Shown here piece by piece: positions 31,358-39,252 of a stretch of DNA of 64,000 bases. A program made the position numbers and the translations under genes. This stretch comes from Natronosporangium sp035305625 (GTDB lineage Bacteria; Actinomycetota; Actinomycetes; Mycobacteriales; Micromonosporaceae): contig CAWEKD010000009.1 of assembly GCA_963809545.1 (NCBI GenBank), positions 62,001 through 126,000 of the forward strand, read 5' to 3'. The notes under the pieces are model-generated. The model worked only from the letters and a program-made list of their open reading frames with translations. It did no database searches and was not told the DNA's origin. Every line of letters begins with the position of its first letter. Position 1 is the first letter of the stretch.

Positions 31358-31831
31358 ATGGCTGACCAGATCCAGCTAGCCGACCTGCCGGCGCGTCGTT
31401 ACCTCGGCGTCCACCGGGTGGTAGATCCCGACGACATCGGGCAGGCGTGTGCCGAGGAGTATCCCCGTCTGAGCGGGTGGCTCAACGCCCACGGGGTCGC
31501 CCCGGACGGTCCCCCTACCCTCCTCCTGCACTCCTTGGAGTGGGACGAAGGTCCGGTCCAGATCACCCCGGCGTTCTTTGTGCCGATCCAGGTGGAGCCC
31601 GACCGGGACGACCCTGAGCTGGTCACCGGGCAGACCCCGAGCGGGCAGGCGCTCGTGTCCACTCACGTCGGTCCGTACTCGGAACTGCGGCGCGCCTGGG
31701 AAGAGATGCTGTCCCGAGCGGAGCTGCTGAACCGGCAGGTCGCGGGGACCCCCTGGGAGGTCCACCGCGACGACCCGCGGGTGGTCGCCCCGGAGCAGCT
31801 ACGGACCGAGCTGATACTCCCGCTGCACTGA
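31358..31831 (+). CDS. GyrI-like small-molecule-binding domain protein
   Basis: 157 residues from ATG 31358, with GGGGAGG upstream; a longer open frame to 30998 runs through intergenic and secG sequence. The AraC effector-binding/GyrI fold is suggested by the N-terminal IQLADLPARRYLGVHR, the middle TPAFFVPIQVEPDR and VSTHVGPYSELRRAWEEM, followed by a glutamate-rich end. Free-standing members bind or hydrolyse small ligands, or act as gyrase-inhibitor-like proteins. No DNA-binding domain is attached. It is isolated between two leftward genes. Confidence 0.8.
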   Translation: MADQIQLADLPARRYLGVHRVVDPDDIGQACAEEYPRLSGWLNAHGVAPDGPPTLLLHSLEWDEGPVQITPAFFVPIQVEPDRDDPELVTGQTPSGQALVSTHVGPYSELRRAWEEMLSRAELLNRQVAGTPWEVHRDDPRVVAPEQLRTELILPLH

Positions 31832-31894
31832 CGCGGGATCGACCGGGACGGCGCGACCACGGCCGCGCGCCAGGCGGCAACCGAGGCGTCAGAC

Positions 31895-31932
31895 GGTGGG
31901 GGCCGGCCGCGGGTACGCGGCCGGCCCCCACC
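31895..31932. terminator. Strong bidirectional terminator
   Basis: Perfect 17-bp stem (31895-31911 with 31916-31932) and a 4-base loop GGTA, between the convergent GyrI-like and tpiA genes. Very GC-rich. Confidence 0.8.
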
Positions 31933-31947
31933 ACCTCTCTGGGCGCG

Positions 31948-32748
31948 TCAGGAACCCGGGTGCTCGCGGTAGCGGCAGATCGCGGCGAACTCCTCCGGAA
32001 TCAAACTCGCCCCACCGACCAGCGCCCCGTCGATGTCCGGCTGGGCCATGATCCCGGCGACGTTGTTCGCCTTGACCGAGCCGCCGTACAGGATCCGGAC
32101 CGTGTTGGCGGTGTCCGCGCCGAACTGCTCCGCCAGCCGCTGCCGCAGCGCGCCGATCACCTCCTGGGCATCGGCCGGGGTGGCGGTCCGCCCGGTGCCG
32201 ATCGCCCACACCGGCTCGTAGGCGACCACCACCTTGCTGACCTGTTCCGGAGACAGCCCGGCCAGCCCGCCGTCCAGCTGCGACAGCGTGAACGAGACGT
32301 GCTCGCCGGCCTCCCGGACCTCCAACCCCTCCCCCACACACAGGATCGGCGCCAGATCGTTGGCCAGCGCGGCCTTCACCTTCGCGTTGACCAGCGCGTC
32401 ATCCTCGCGGTGGTACATCCGCCGCTCCGAGTGGCCGACCACCACGTACTGGCAACCCAGCTTGGCCAACATGCTGCCGGCGATGTCCCCGGTGTAGGCG
32501 CCCGGCCCGTGCGGAGACAGGTCCTGCGCCCCATACCCGATCATCAGCCGGTCGCCGTCGATCAGCGTCTGCACACTGCGCAGCGCGGTGAACGGCGGCA
32601 GCACCACCACCTCGACCTCGGTCAGCTGCTGCTCGTTCAAACTGAACGCCAGCTTCTGCACCAGCGCGATCGCCTCGAGGTGGTTGAGGTTCATCTTCCA
32701 GTTACCGGCCATCAACGGCCGGCGAGTGGGTTTGGCCGAAGTGCTCAT
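31948..32748 (-). CDS. tpiA: Triosephosphate isomerase
   Basis: 266 residues. Active-site elements: GNWKMN at about 15-20, VVGHSERR (catalytic histidine) near 103, VVAYEPVWAIGTG (catalytic glutamate) near 175 and YGGSVKANN near 220. It interconverts dihydroxyacetone phosphate and glyceraldehyde 3-phosphate. The ATG overlaps the pgk stop (ATGA). Confidence 0.97.
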   Translation of the reverse strand: MSTSAKPTRRPLMAGNWKMNLNHLEAIALVQKLAFSLNEQQLTEVEVVVLPPFTALRSVQTLIDGDRLMIGYGAQDLSPHGPGAYTGDIAGSMLAKLGCQYVVVGHSERRMYHREDDALVNAKVKAALANDLAPILCVGEGLEVREAGEHVSFTLSQLDGGLAGLSPEQVSKVVVAYEPVWAIGTGRTATPADAQEVIGALRQRLAEQFGADTANTVRILYGGSVKANNVAGIMAQPDIDGALVGGASLIPEEFAAICRYREHPGS

Positions 32749-33938
32749 GCCGCCGCCTCCAACGCCACCAGCCCCGGCAACGGCTTGCCTTCGAGGTACT
32801 CCAGCGAGGCCCCGCCACCAGTGGAGATGTGTCCGAAGTGGGATTCCGGGATCCCCAGCGCCCGCACCGCGGCCGCCGAGTCACCGCCCCCCACCACCGT
32901 CAATCCGTCCACCTTGGCGATCGCCTCCGCCACCCCGCGGGTGCCGGCCGCAAACGCCGGGAACTCGAACACGCCCATGGGCCCGTTCCAGAACACCGTC
33001 TTGGCGCCCCGCAGCGCGTCGGCGAACCGGGCCACCGTGGCCGGTCCGATGTCCAGCCCCTGCCGGTCGGCCGGGATCTGCGACACCTCCACCACCGTGT
33101 GATCCGCGTCCGCGGCGAACGCGGTAGCCGCCACCACGTCCACCGGCAACACCAGCCGGTCCCCGGCCCGCGCCAGCAGCTCCCGACAGGTGTCGACCAT
33201 CTCCGGTTCGAGCAGGGACTGACCGATCTCATGCCCCTGGGCGGCGAGGAACGTGTAGCACATTCCCCCACCGACCAGCAGCCGATCCACCTTCGGCAGC
33301 AGCGCCTCGATCACCGCCAGCTTGTCCGACACCTTGGCGCCACCCAGCACCACCACGTACGGGGTGGCCGGATCGGTGGTCAGCCGCTGCAGCACCGACA
33401 GCTCCCGCTGCACCAGGTAGCCGGCGTAGGCCGGCAGCCGGGACGGCACCTCCGCCACACTGGCGTGGGCCCGGTGCACCGCGCCGAACGCGTCGTCCAC
33501 ATACACGTCGGCCAGGGCCGCCAGCTGATCGGCGAACTCTCCCCGGACCACGGCGTCCTTGCTGGTCTCCCCCGGGTTGAACCGGAGGTTCTCCAGCAGC
33601 GCCACCTGCCCGGCGGCCAGACCCGCCACTGTCGACCGGGCGGACTCCCCCACCGTGTCGGTGGCGTACGCCACCGGGGCGGACAGCAGCTCCCCCAGCC
33701 GGGTCGCCACCGGCGCCAGCCGGTACCGAGGGTCCGGCTCACCCTTCGGGCGGCCCAGGTGGGAGCAGACCACCACCGCGGCCCCGGCGTTGGTCAGCGC
33801 GGTCAGGGTCGGCAGCACCGCCCGGATCCGGCCGTCGTCGGTGATCCGATCTCCGTCCAGCGGGACGTTCAGGTCAGCGCGCACCAGCACCCGCCGACCC
33901 GCTACCCCACCGGCCAGCAGGTCGTCGATGGTCTTCAT
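32745..33938 (-). CDS. pgk: Phosphoglycerate kinase
   Basis: 397 residues from ATG 33938, which overlaps the gap stop by one base (TGATG). RADLNVPLDGD near residue 18 is the PGK signature, SHLGRPKGE carries substrate-binding residues, and GGGDSAAAVRALG near the C terminus binds nucleotide. It makes ATP from 1,3-bisphosphoglycerate in glycolysis. Confidence 0.97.
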   Translation of the reverse strand: MKTIDDLLAGGVAGRRVLVRADLNVPLDGDRITDDGRIRAVLPTLTALTNAGAAVVVCSHLGRPKGEPDPRYRLAPVATRLGELLSAPVAYATDTVGESARSTVAGLAAGQVALLENLRFNPGETSKDAVVRGEFADQLAALADVYVDDAFGAVHRAHASVAEVPSRLPAYAGYLVQRELSVLQRLTTDPATPYVVVLGGAKVSDKLAVIEALLPKVDRLLVGGGMCYTFLAAQGHEIGQSLLEPEMVDTCRELLARAGDRLVLPVDVVAATAFAADADHTVVEVSQIPADRQGLDIGPATVARFADALRGAKTVFWNGPMGVFEFPAFAAGTRGVAEAIAKVDGLTVVGGGDSAAAVRALGIPESHFGHISTGGGASLEYLEGKPLPGLVALEAAA

Positions 33939-34942
33939 CACAGGCTCGAACCCACCAGCTTGACCAGATCCACCAGCCGGTTGGAGAAGCCCCACTCGTT
34001 GTCGTACCAGCCGATGACCTTCACCTGGTTGTCGATCACCCGGGTCATCCCGGCGTCGAAGATGCAGGAGGCCGGGTCAGTGACGATGTCGGCGGACACG
34101 ATCGGGTCCTCGGTGTAGGTGAGGATGCCGGCCAGCGGCCCCTCGGCGGCCGCCTTCATAGCGGCGTTGATCTCGTCCACACTGGCCGGCCGGGACACGG
34201 TCACCGTCAGGTCGGTGACCGAACCGGTCGGCACCGGCACCCGCAGCGCGTACCCGTCCAGCTTGCCGGACAGCTCCGGCAGCACCAGCCCGATCGCCTT
34301 CGCCGCCCCGGTGGTGGTGGGCACGATGTTCAGCGCCGCCGCCCGCGCCCGCCGCAGGTCCTTGTGCGGACCGTCCTGCAGGTTCTGGTCCTGGGTGTAG
34401 GCGTGGACGGTGGTCATCAGCCCCCGCTCGATGCCGAAGTTCTCGTGCAGCACCTTCGCCATCGGCGCCAAGCAGTTGGTGGTGCAGGAGGCCATCGAGA
34501 TCACGTGGTGCTGCGCCGGGTCGTACTTGTCCCCGTTGACCCCCAGCACCACCGTGACGTCCTCGTTCTTGGCCGGGGCCGAGATGATCACCTTCTTGGC
34601 GCCGCCGTCCAGGTGAGCCTTGGCCTTGGTGGCGTCAGTGAACACCCCGGTGGACTCGATCACGATGTCCGCGCCGACGTCCCCCCAGGGCAGCTTGGCC
34701 GGGTCCCGCTCGGCGAATGCCTTGACGCTCTTGCCGGCGATCACCAGCTCCCCGTCGTTGACCTTCACCTCCTGCGGCAGCCGGCCCAGGATGCTGTCGT
34801 ACTTGAGCAGGTGCGCGATCGTGGCGGCGTCTCCGAGGTCGTTGTAGGCGACCACCTCGATATCCGCCTGGCTCGCCAGCACCGCACGGAAGAAGTTCCG
34901 GCCGATGCGTCCCAGCCCGTTGATGCCAACCCGGATGGTCAC
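33938..34942 (-). CDS. gap: Glyceraldehyde-3-phosphate dehydrogenase
   Basis: 334 residues from GTG 34942, with GGGGAGA 8-9 bases upstream. The NAD-binding start GINGLGRIGRNFFRAV is present, and the catalytic cysteine is in SMASCTTNCLAP near residue 154. First gene of the gap-pgk-tpiA glycolytic unit, 145 bases downstream of whiA. Confidence 0.97.
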   Translation of the reverse strand: MTIRVGINGLGRIGRNFFRAVLASQADIEVVAYNDLGDAATIAHLLKYDSILGRLPQEVKVNDGELVIAGKSVKAFAERDPAKLPWGDVGADIVIESTGVFTDATKAKAHLDGGAKKVIISAPAKNEDVTVVLGVNGDKYDPAQHHVISMASCTTNCLAPMAKVLHENFGIERGLMTTVHAYTQDQNLQDGPHKDLRRARAAALNIVPTTTGAAKAIGLVLPELSGKLDGYALRVPVPTGSVTDLTVTVSRPASVDEINAAMKAAAEGPLAGILTYTEDPIVSADIVTDPASCIFDAGMTRVIDNQVKVIGWYDNEWGFSNRLVDLVKLVGSSL

Positions 34943-35087
34943 AGGTCTGTCTCCCCTTGTACTCGCGAATCACCGGCCACCCGAGGGCCGGCAGTCTCTT
35001 GCGGCCGATTCCCCAATCACCGGCCGCTCATTCCTCAACTTCAGCTCGCTTCGGCCCCGTCGCCGCTGGAAAAACCATATCCGGACA

Positions 35088-36068
35088 TCAGCAGCTGAGC
35101 ATCTCGGGGGTGACACAGGAGTCAGTATCGGGAATCCCCAGCTCACGGGCGCGTTTGTCGGCCAAGGCGAGCAGTCGGCGAATCCGACCCGCAATCGCGT
35201 CCTTGGTCAACGGTGGATCGGCCAGGGCCCCCAATTCCTCCAGCGAGGCCTGCCGGTTGGCCAGCCGCAGCTTACCGGCGGCGGTCAGGTGCGGCGGCGC
35301 ATCGTCCCCCAGGATCTCCAGCGCCCGCGTGACCCGGGCGGCCGCGGCCACCGCGGCCCGGGCGGACCGACGCAGGTTAGCGTCGTCGAAGTTCGCCAAC
35401 CGGTTGGCGGTCGCCCGCACCTCCCGCCGCACCCGGCGCTCCTCCCAGGTGAGCACACTCGCGTGGGCGCCCAACCGGGTCAGCATCGCGGAGATCGCGT
35501 CTCCGTCCTTGATCACCACGCGCTCGGCGGACCGGACCTCCCGCGACTTGGCGGTGATCCCCATCCGGCGCGCCGCGCCCACCAGCGCCAGCGCCGCCTC
35601 CGGCCCCGGGCAGGTGATCTCCAACGCGCTGGAGCGCCCCGGCTCGGTCAACGACCCGTGGGCCACGAACGCTCCCCGCCAGGCCGCCACCGCGCAGCAC
35701 ACCCCGCCGGCGACCACGTGCGGCGGCATCCCCCGCACCGGTCGGCCGCGGACGTCCAACAGCCCGGTCTGGCGCGCCAACGCCTCCCCGTCCCGTACCA
35801 CCCGGATGATGTAGTGGGGCCCCCGGCGCAACCCGCCGGAGGCCAGGACGTGGATCTCACTGGGGTAGCCGTACAAGTCGGCGATCTCTCGTCGCAGCCG
35901 CCGCGCCACCGACCCGGTGTCCAGCTCGGCTTCGACCACCACCTTGCCGCCGACGATGTGCAGCCCGCCGGCGAACCGCAGGATCGCGGTCATCTCCGCT
36001 CGGCGGCAGCACGGTTTGGACACCTCGACCCGACTCAGCTCGTCCTTGACCGCCGCGGTCATCGCCAT
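35088..36068 (-). CDS. whiA: WhiA sporulation/division regulator
   Basis: 326 residues from ATG 36068 (MAMTAAVKDELSRV), preceded by GAGG. The LAGLIDADG-homing-endonuclease-like fold occupies the N-terminal two thirds (CCRRAEMTAILRFAGGLHIV, later GAFVAHGSL). The C-terminal DNA-binding helix-turn-helix reads LKLANRQASLEELG-like sequence (RLANRQASLEELGALADPPL). In streptomycetes WhiA works with WhiB to switch on septation during sporulation. It sits in the conserved rapZ-yvcK-whiA cluster. Confidence 0.97.
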   Translation of the reverse strand: MAMTAAVKDELSRVEVSKPCCRRAEMTAILRFAGGLHIVGGKVVVEAELDTGSVARRLRREIADLYGYPSEIHVLASGGLRRGPHYIIRVVRDGEALARQTGLLDVRGRPVRGMPPHVVAGGVCCAVAAWRGAFVAHGSLTEPGRSSALEITCPGPEAALALVGAARRMGITAKSREVRSAERVVIKDGDAISAMLTRLGAHASVLTWEERRVRREVRATANRLANFDDANLRRSARAAVAAAARVTRALEILGDDAPPHLTAAGKLRLANRQASLEELGALADPPLTKDAIAGRIRRLLALADKRARELGIPDTDSCVTPEMLSC

Positions 36069-36101
36069 GGTCCTCACCTCACGCCGTCGCTTTGTACTGC
36101 C

Positions 36102-37094
36102 TTAACGATCGGCCGTCAGCACCGGCAACAGTGCCCGCGCCAGCGCTGCCGGGTCGTGCCGGGGTTCGCCGCCGGGCACCGCCACCGGGGCCAGCACCAA
36201 CCGGCCCCCCAGGGCGGCCGCCGCCTGCTGGACCGGCTCCGGGTCGCTCACCCAGCGCTGATCGCCCAGCACCACGTCCGCCGTCAACCCGGGGGCGTAC
36301 TCCCGCAGCGCGGTCAGGTGAGCGGGCAGGGTCAGGCCGTCGGTCTCCGGTTCCGTGGCCAAGTTGAGCAGCACCAGCCGGCGCGCCGAACTGGCCACCA
36401 CCGCCTCGACCAGCTGGGGCACCAACAGGTGCGGGATCACGCTGGTGTACCAGCTCCCGGGGCCGAACACCAACCAGTCCGCGGCCTGGACCGCCGCCAC
36501 CGCCTCGGGGCAGGCGGGCGGCGACTCCGGCAGGAGCCGTACCTGCTCCACCTGCCCGGTGCTGACCGCCACCTCGTGCTGACCGCGGACGGTGACCACC
36601 GTGTCCGGTCGGGTGGGATCCGCCCCGCGGACCTGGGCCTCGATGGACACCGGCTCCCGGGACATCGGCAACACCCGCCCGCGGGCTCGCAGCAGCCCCG
36701 CCGCGTGGTCGAGGGCCGCGATCGGATCACCCAGCAGCTCCATCAGTCCGCACAGCACGAGGTTGCCGACCGGGTGCCCGACCAGAGGATCGGGCTCGAC
36801 GGTCGACTCCTCCTGCCACGCCGGGGTGGTGGCGGCGAACCGGTACTGGAACAGCGCCGCGGTCCGGGCCGCGTCCGGAGCGTCGTCGGCCAACGCCGCC
36901 AGGGCCTGCCGCAGATCCCCCGGCGGGAGCGCCCCCCGCTGGGTCCGCAACCGGCCACTGGAGCCGCCGTTGTCCCCGACCGTCACCACCGCGGTCAGGT
37001 CCAGCTCCACGCGGGCTTGGCACTCCCGCAGCGCCCGCAAGGTGGCGGACAACCCATGCCCGCCGCCGAAGGCCACCACCCGGATACCGCTCAC
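36102..37094 (-). CDS. yvcK: YvcK-like gluconeogenesis / cell-wall factor
   Basis: 330 residues, GTG start overlapping the rapZ stop (GTGA). The N-terminal nucleotide-binding motif FGGGHGLSATLRALR and VTVGDNGGSSGRLR belong to the YvcK/CofD-like family. YvcK binds UDP-N-acetylglucosamine and links carbon metabolism with cell-wall synthesis and cell shape. It precedes whiA by 33 bases. Confidence 0.94.
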   Translation of the reverse strand: MSGIRVVAFGGGHGLSATLRALRECQARVELDLTAVVTVGDNGGSSGRLRTQRGALPPGDLRQALAALADDAPDAARTAALFQYRFAATTPAWQEESTVEPDPLVGHPVGNLVLCGLMELLGDPIAALDHAAGLLRARGRVLPMSREPVSIEAQVRGADPTRPDTVVTVRGQHEVAVSTGQVEQVRLLPESPPACPEAVAAVQAADWLVFGPGSWYTSVIPHLLVPQLVEAVVASSARRLVLLNLATEPETDGLTLPAHLTALREYAPGLTADVVLGDQRWVSDPEPVQQAAAALGGRLVLAPVAVPGGEPRHDPAALARALLPVLTADR

Positions 37095-38077
37095 TCGCGC
37101 CCCAAGTCCCGGTGATAGGCGTAGGCGCCCAGCCGCAGTTGCCGCAGCCGGCGCACCATTTCTTCCGCGATGGCGACGCTGCGGTGCTTACCGCCGGTGC
37201 ACCCGATCGCCACCGTCAGGTAACGCTTGCCCTCCCGTTCGAACCCGGGCGCGGTGGCGTTGACCAGCCGGACGCAGGTCTCCACGAAGGTGCGGGCACC
37301 GCGCTGGCCCAGCACGTACGCGCTCACCTCCGGGTCCCGCCCGGTGTGGGGGCGCAGGTGCGGCACCCAGTGCGGGTTGGGAAGAAATCGGGCGTCCAGT
37401 ACGAAGTCCGCGTCCGGCGGCAGACCGTACTTGTAGCCGAAGGTCAGCACGGTGACCCGCAGCCGCCGGGCGTCCTCCTCCCCGAACAGCTCCTCCACCC
37501 GGGCCCGCAGCTGGTTGACGTTCAAGTGGGTGGTGTCGATCACCACGTCGGCGGCTTCCCGGGCCTCCTGCAGCAGTTTGCGTTCGGCGGCGATGCCGTC
37601 GGCCAGCCGCCCCTTCCCCTGCAGGGGGTGGGCCCGTCGGACGCTCTCGAACCGGCGGATCAGCTCGTCGTCGTCGGCGTCGACGAACACCACCTGCACC
37701 GGGTAGCCGCGGTCGGAGAGCTGCCGAATCGCGCCGACGAGATCACTGGAGAACGCCCGGCTGCGGACGTCCAGCACCATGGCGGTACGCCGTACCGCGT
37801 GGCCGGCCCGGCTCGCCAGCTCCGCCATGTCGAGCAGCAACGCCTGTGGCAGGTTGTCCACCACATAGAAGCCGACGTTCTCCAAAGCCCGGGCCACCGT
37901 GCTGCGGCCGCCCCCCGACAGCCCCGTCACCACCACCAGCTCCAGGTCCTCCGGCTGGCGCGCCTCCGCCGGCTGTTCTGCCGGCTGCCCGGCTGGTGCC
38001 GCGGCGGCGTCCGTCCGTGGTTCCTGGGTGTCCTCTGGTAGCGCTCCGGTGTCCTCCGGCGTCGCTTCCCGCTCCAC
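37091..38077 (-). CDS. rapZ: RapZ-family nucleotide-binding protein
   Basis: 328 residues from a GTG start. An acidic, alanine/proline-rich N-terminal extension of about 45 residues precedes the P-loop VTGLSGGGRSTVARALE, in which arginine replaces the usual lysine, as commonly seen in actinobacterial members. The C-terminal domain has SFGYKYGLPPDADF-like sequence (LTFGYKYGLPPDADFVLDAR) and GCTGGKHRSVAIAE. E. coli RapZ is an RNA-binding adaptor; the role in actinobacteria is less clear. The uvrC gene that usually precedes it is not present here. Confidence 0.94.
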   Translation of the reverse strand: MEREATPEDTGALPEDTQEPRTDAAAAPAGQPAEQPAEARQPEDLELVVVTGLSGGGRSTVARALENVGFYVVDNLPQALLLDMAELASRAGHAVRRTAMVLDVRSRAFSSDLVGAIRQLSDRGYPVQVVFVDADDDELIRRFESVRRAHPLQGKGRLADGIAAERKLLQEAREAADVVIDTTHLNVNQLRARVEELFGEEDARRLRVTVLTFGYKYGLPPDADFVLDARFLPNPHWVPHLRPHTGRDPEVSAYVLGQRGARTFVETCVRLVNATAPGFEREGKRYLTVAIGCTGGKHRSVAIAEEMVRRLRQLRLGAYAYHRDLGRE

Positions 38078-38219
38078 ACGCCCCCCTCGTACGCCCTGGC
38101 CCCCCTCGCCTGCGGACCACAGGTGCTGGTCCGCATCGTCTCGCCTCGGCGCCGGCGGCTGCCCAGACCGGCGGGGTGGGTCCTACCTGTTGGGCCGGCA
38201 GCCACCGGTGGGCCGAGGT

Positions 38220-39104
38220 TCAGGTCCGGTCGCCGCCGACGGGATGGAATCGATACAAATCGTACTGACGCATCAACCGGATCAGCCGGTCGGCGTAGTC
38301 CGGCGCGGTGGCGTAGCCGGCACGGTGGATCTGGCGGGCGAACTCGTCCGGGTCGTCCGTGTAGTCGAACGCCGGCGCGTAGCGCGGGTTCTCGACCAGG
38401 AACCGGTCGTGGTCGGTGAAGGAGTCGATCGCGGACCGGTACACCCGGAAGGTGGCGACGGTCGGGGCGCAGCCCTGCGCGTCGCACTCACTCGTGCGGT
38501 AGGGACGGCACCCCACCGCGACCGTCCCCGGGGTGCCGAAGCACTTGATCCCGAAATAGGAGTTGCCCTCGGTGGTCAACGTGCTGCGCCCCCACCCGGA
38601 CTCGTTGATCGCCTGGGCCACGGTCACCGGGATCGGGATCCGGTTCCTCTCCCAACCGGGCCGGGCCCGTTCCGCGGCCCAGGTGACGAACTCTTCCGGC
38701 TCCGACGGCGCCGGCGCGTCCGGCAGGTCGCACCACGGGGGGTCCGCTGGGGTGGCCTGCCAGCGCACGTACGCCCCGGAGATGTACCGGTCGGTACCGA
38801 TCCGCAGCCAGGTGTCGGTGGTGCCGGTACGGCCGGCGATCCGTTCCCCGGCCAGTCGACACGCCACCGTCACCCGGGTGCCGTCGGCCAGCTCCCCCAC
38901 CGGTGGATGCACGGTGGCGGCGCTGGGCCGGATCCGCAGTGAGGCGCCGCCGGTGTCCACCACCCCGACGAAGGCTTCTTCGGTGGCGGTTTCGGCCTCG
39001 TCAGCGGGGGTCTGCGCGACCGCCGGGCCACCCGGCAGCAGCGCCGCCGTGGCTACCGCCGCCAGTCCGAGACCGACCATCCGACGGACTGTGACACCTT
39101 TCAT
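38220..39104 (-). CDS. Secreted glucosaminidase with SH3-like domain (GsmA-like)
   Basis: 294 residues from ATG 39104, with GGGGGAGA upstream. A signal peptide is clear (MKGVTVRR, hydrophobic core, cleavage after AVA near residue 31). Residues about 45-118 form a bacterial SH3-type domain (ASLRIRPSAAT...TWLRIGTDRYISGAYVRW). Residues about 135-290 are a glucosaminidase (FlgJ/GH73-like) domain with AQAINESGWGRS and NSYFGIKC. It should cut N-acetylglucosamine linkages in peptidoglycan. The layout resembles GsmA, the sporangiospore-maturation hydrolase of Actinoplanes, but that link is inference. Confidence 0.88.
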   Translation of the reverse strand: MKGVTVRRMVGLGLAAVATAALLPGGPAVAQTPADEAETATEEAFVGVVDTGGASLRIRPSAATVHPPVGELADGTRVTVACRLAGERIAGRTGTTDTWLRIGTDRYISGAYVRWQATPADPPWCDLPDAPAPSEPEEFVTWAAERARPGWERNRIPIPVTVAQAINESGWGRSTLTTEGNSYFGIKCFGTPGTVAVGCRPYRTSECDAQGCAPTVATFRVYRSAIDSFTDHDRFLVENPRYAPAFDYTDDPDEFARQIHRAGYATAPDYADRLIRLMRQYDLYRFHPVGGDRT

Positions 39105-39144
39105 CACTAGTCTCCCCCTCCGCGTGATAAGTGAGCTTTGGGGG

Positions 39145-39171
39145 TTTATACACGGGAAGAAGGTCGCTCAA
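39145..39171 (-). promoter_or_regulatory. Possible promoter of the glucosaminidase gene
   Basis: On the minus strand TTGAGC (39166-39171) and TATAAA (39145-39150) are 15 bases apart, about 40 bases before the ATG. The -10 is good but the spacing is short. Confidence 0.3.
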
Positions 39172-39202
39172 ACCTCGGTAACCGGATCCTGTGCCACGCC
39201 AG

Positions 39203-39243
39203 GCGTGGGCCCTCGTCCCCGAGTCGGGGGCGAGGGCCCACGC
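39203..39243 (-). terminator. Long hairpin after the GHL10 gene
   Basis: 19-bp stem (one G-T pair) with a 3-base loop, 9 bases after the stop at 39253. It isolates the GHL10 gene from the glucosaminidase gene downstream. Confidence 0.8.
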
Positions 39244-39252
39244 TCCCTAGGG

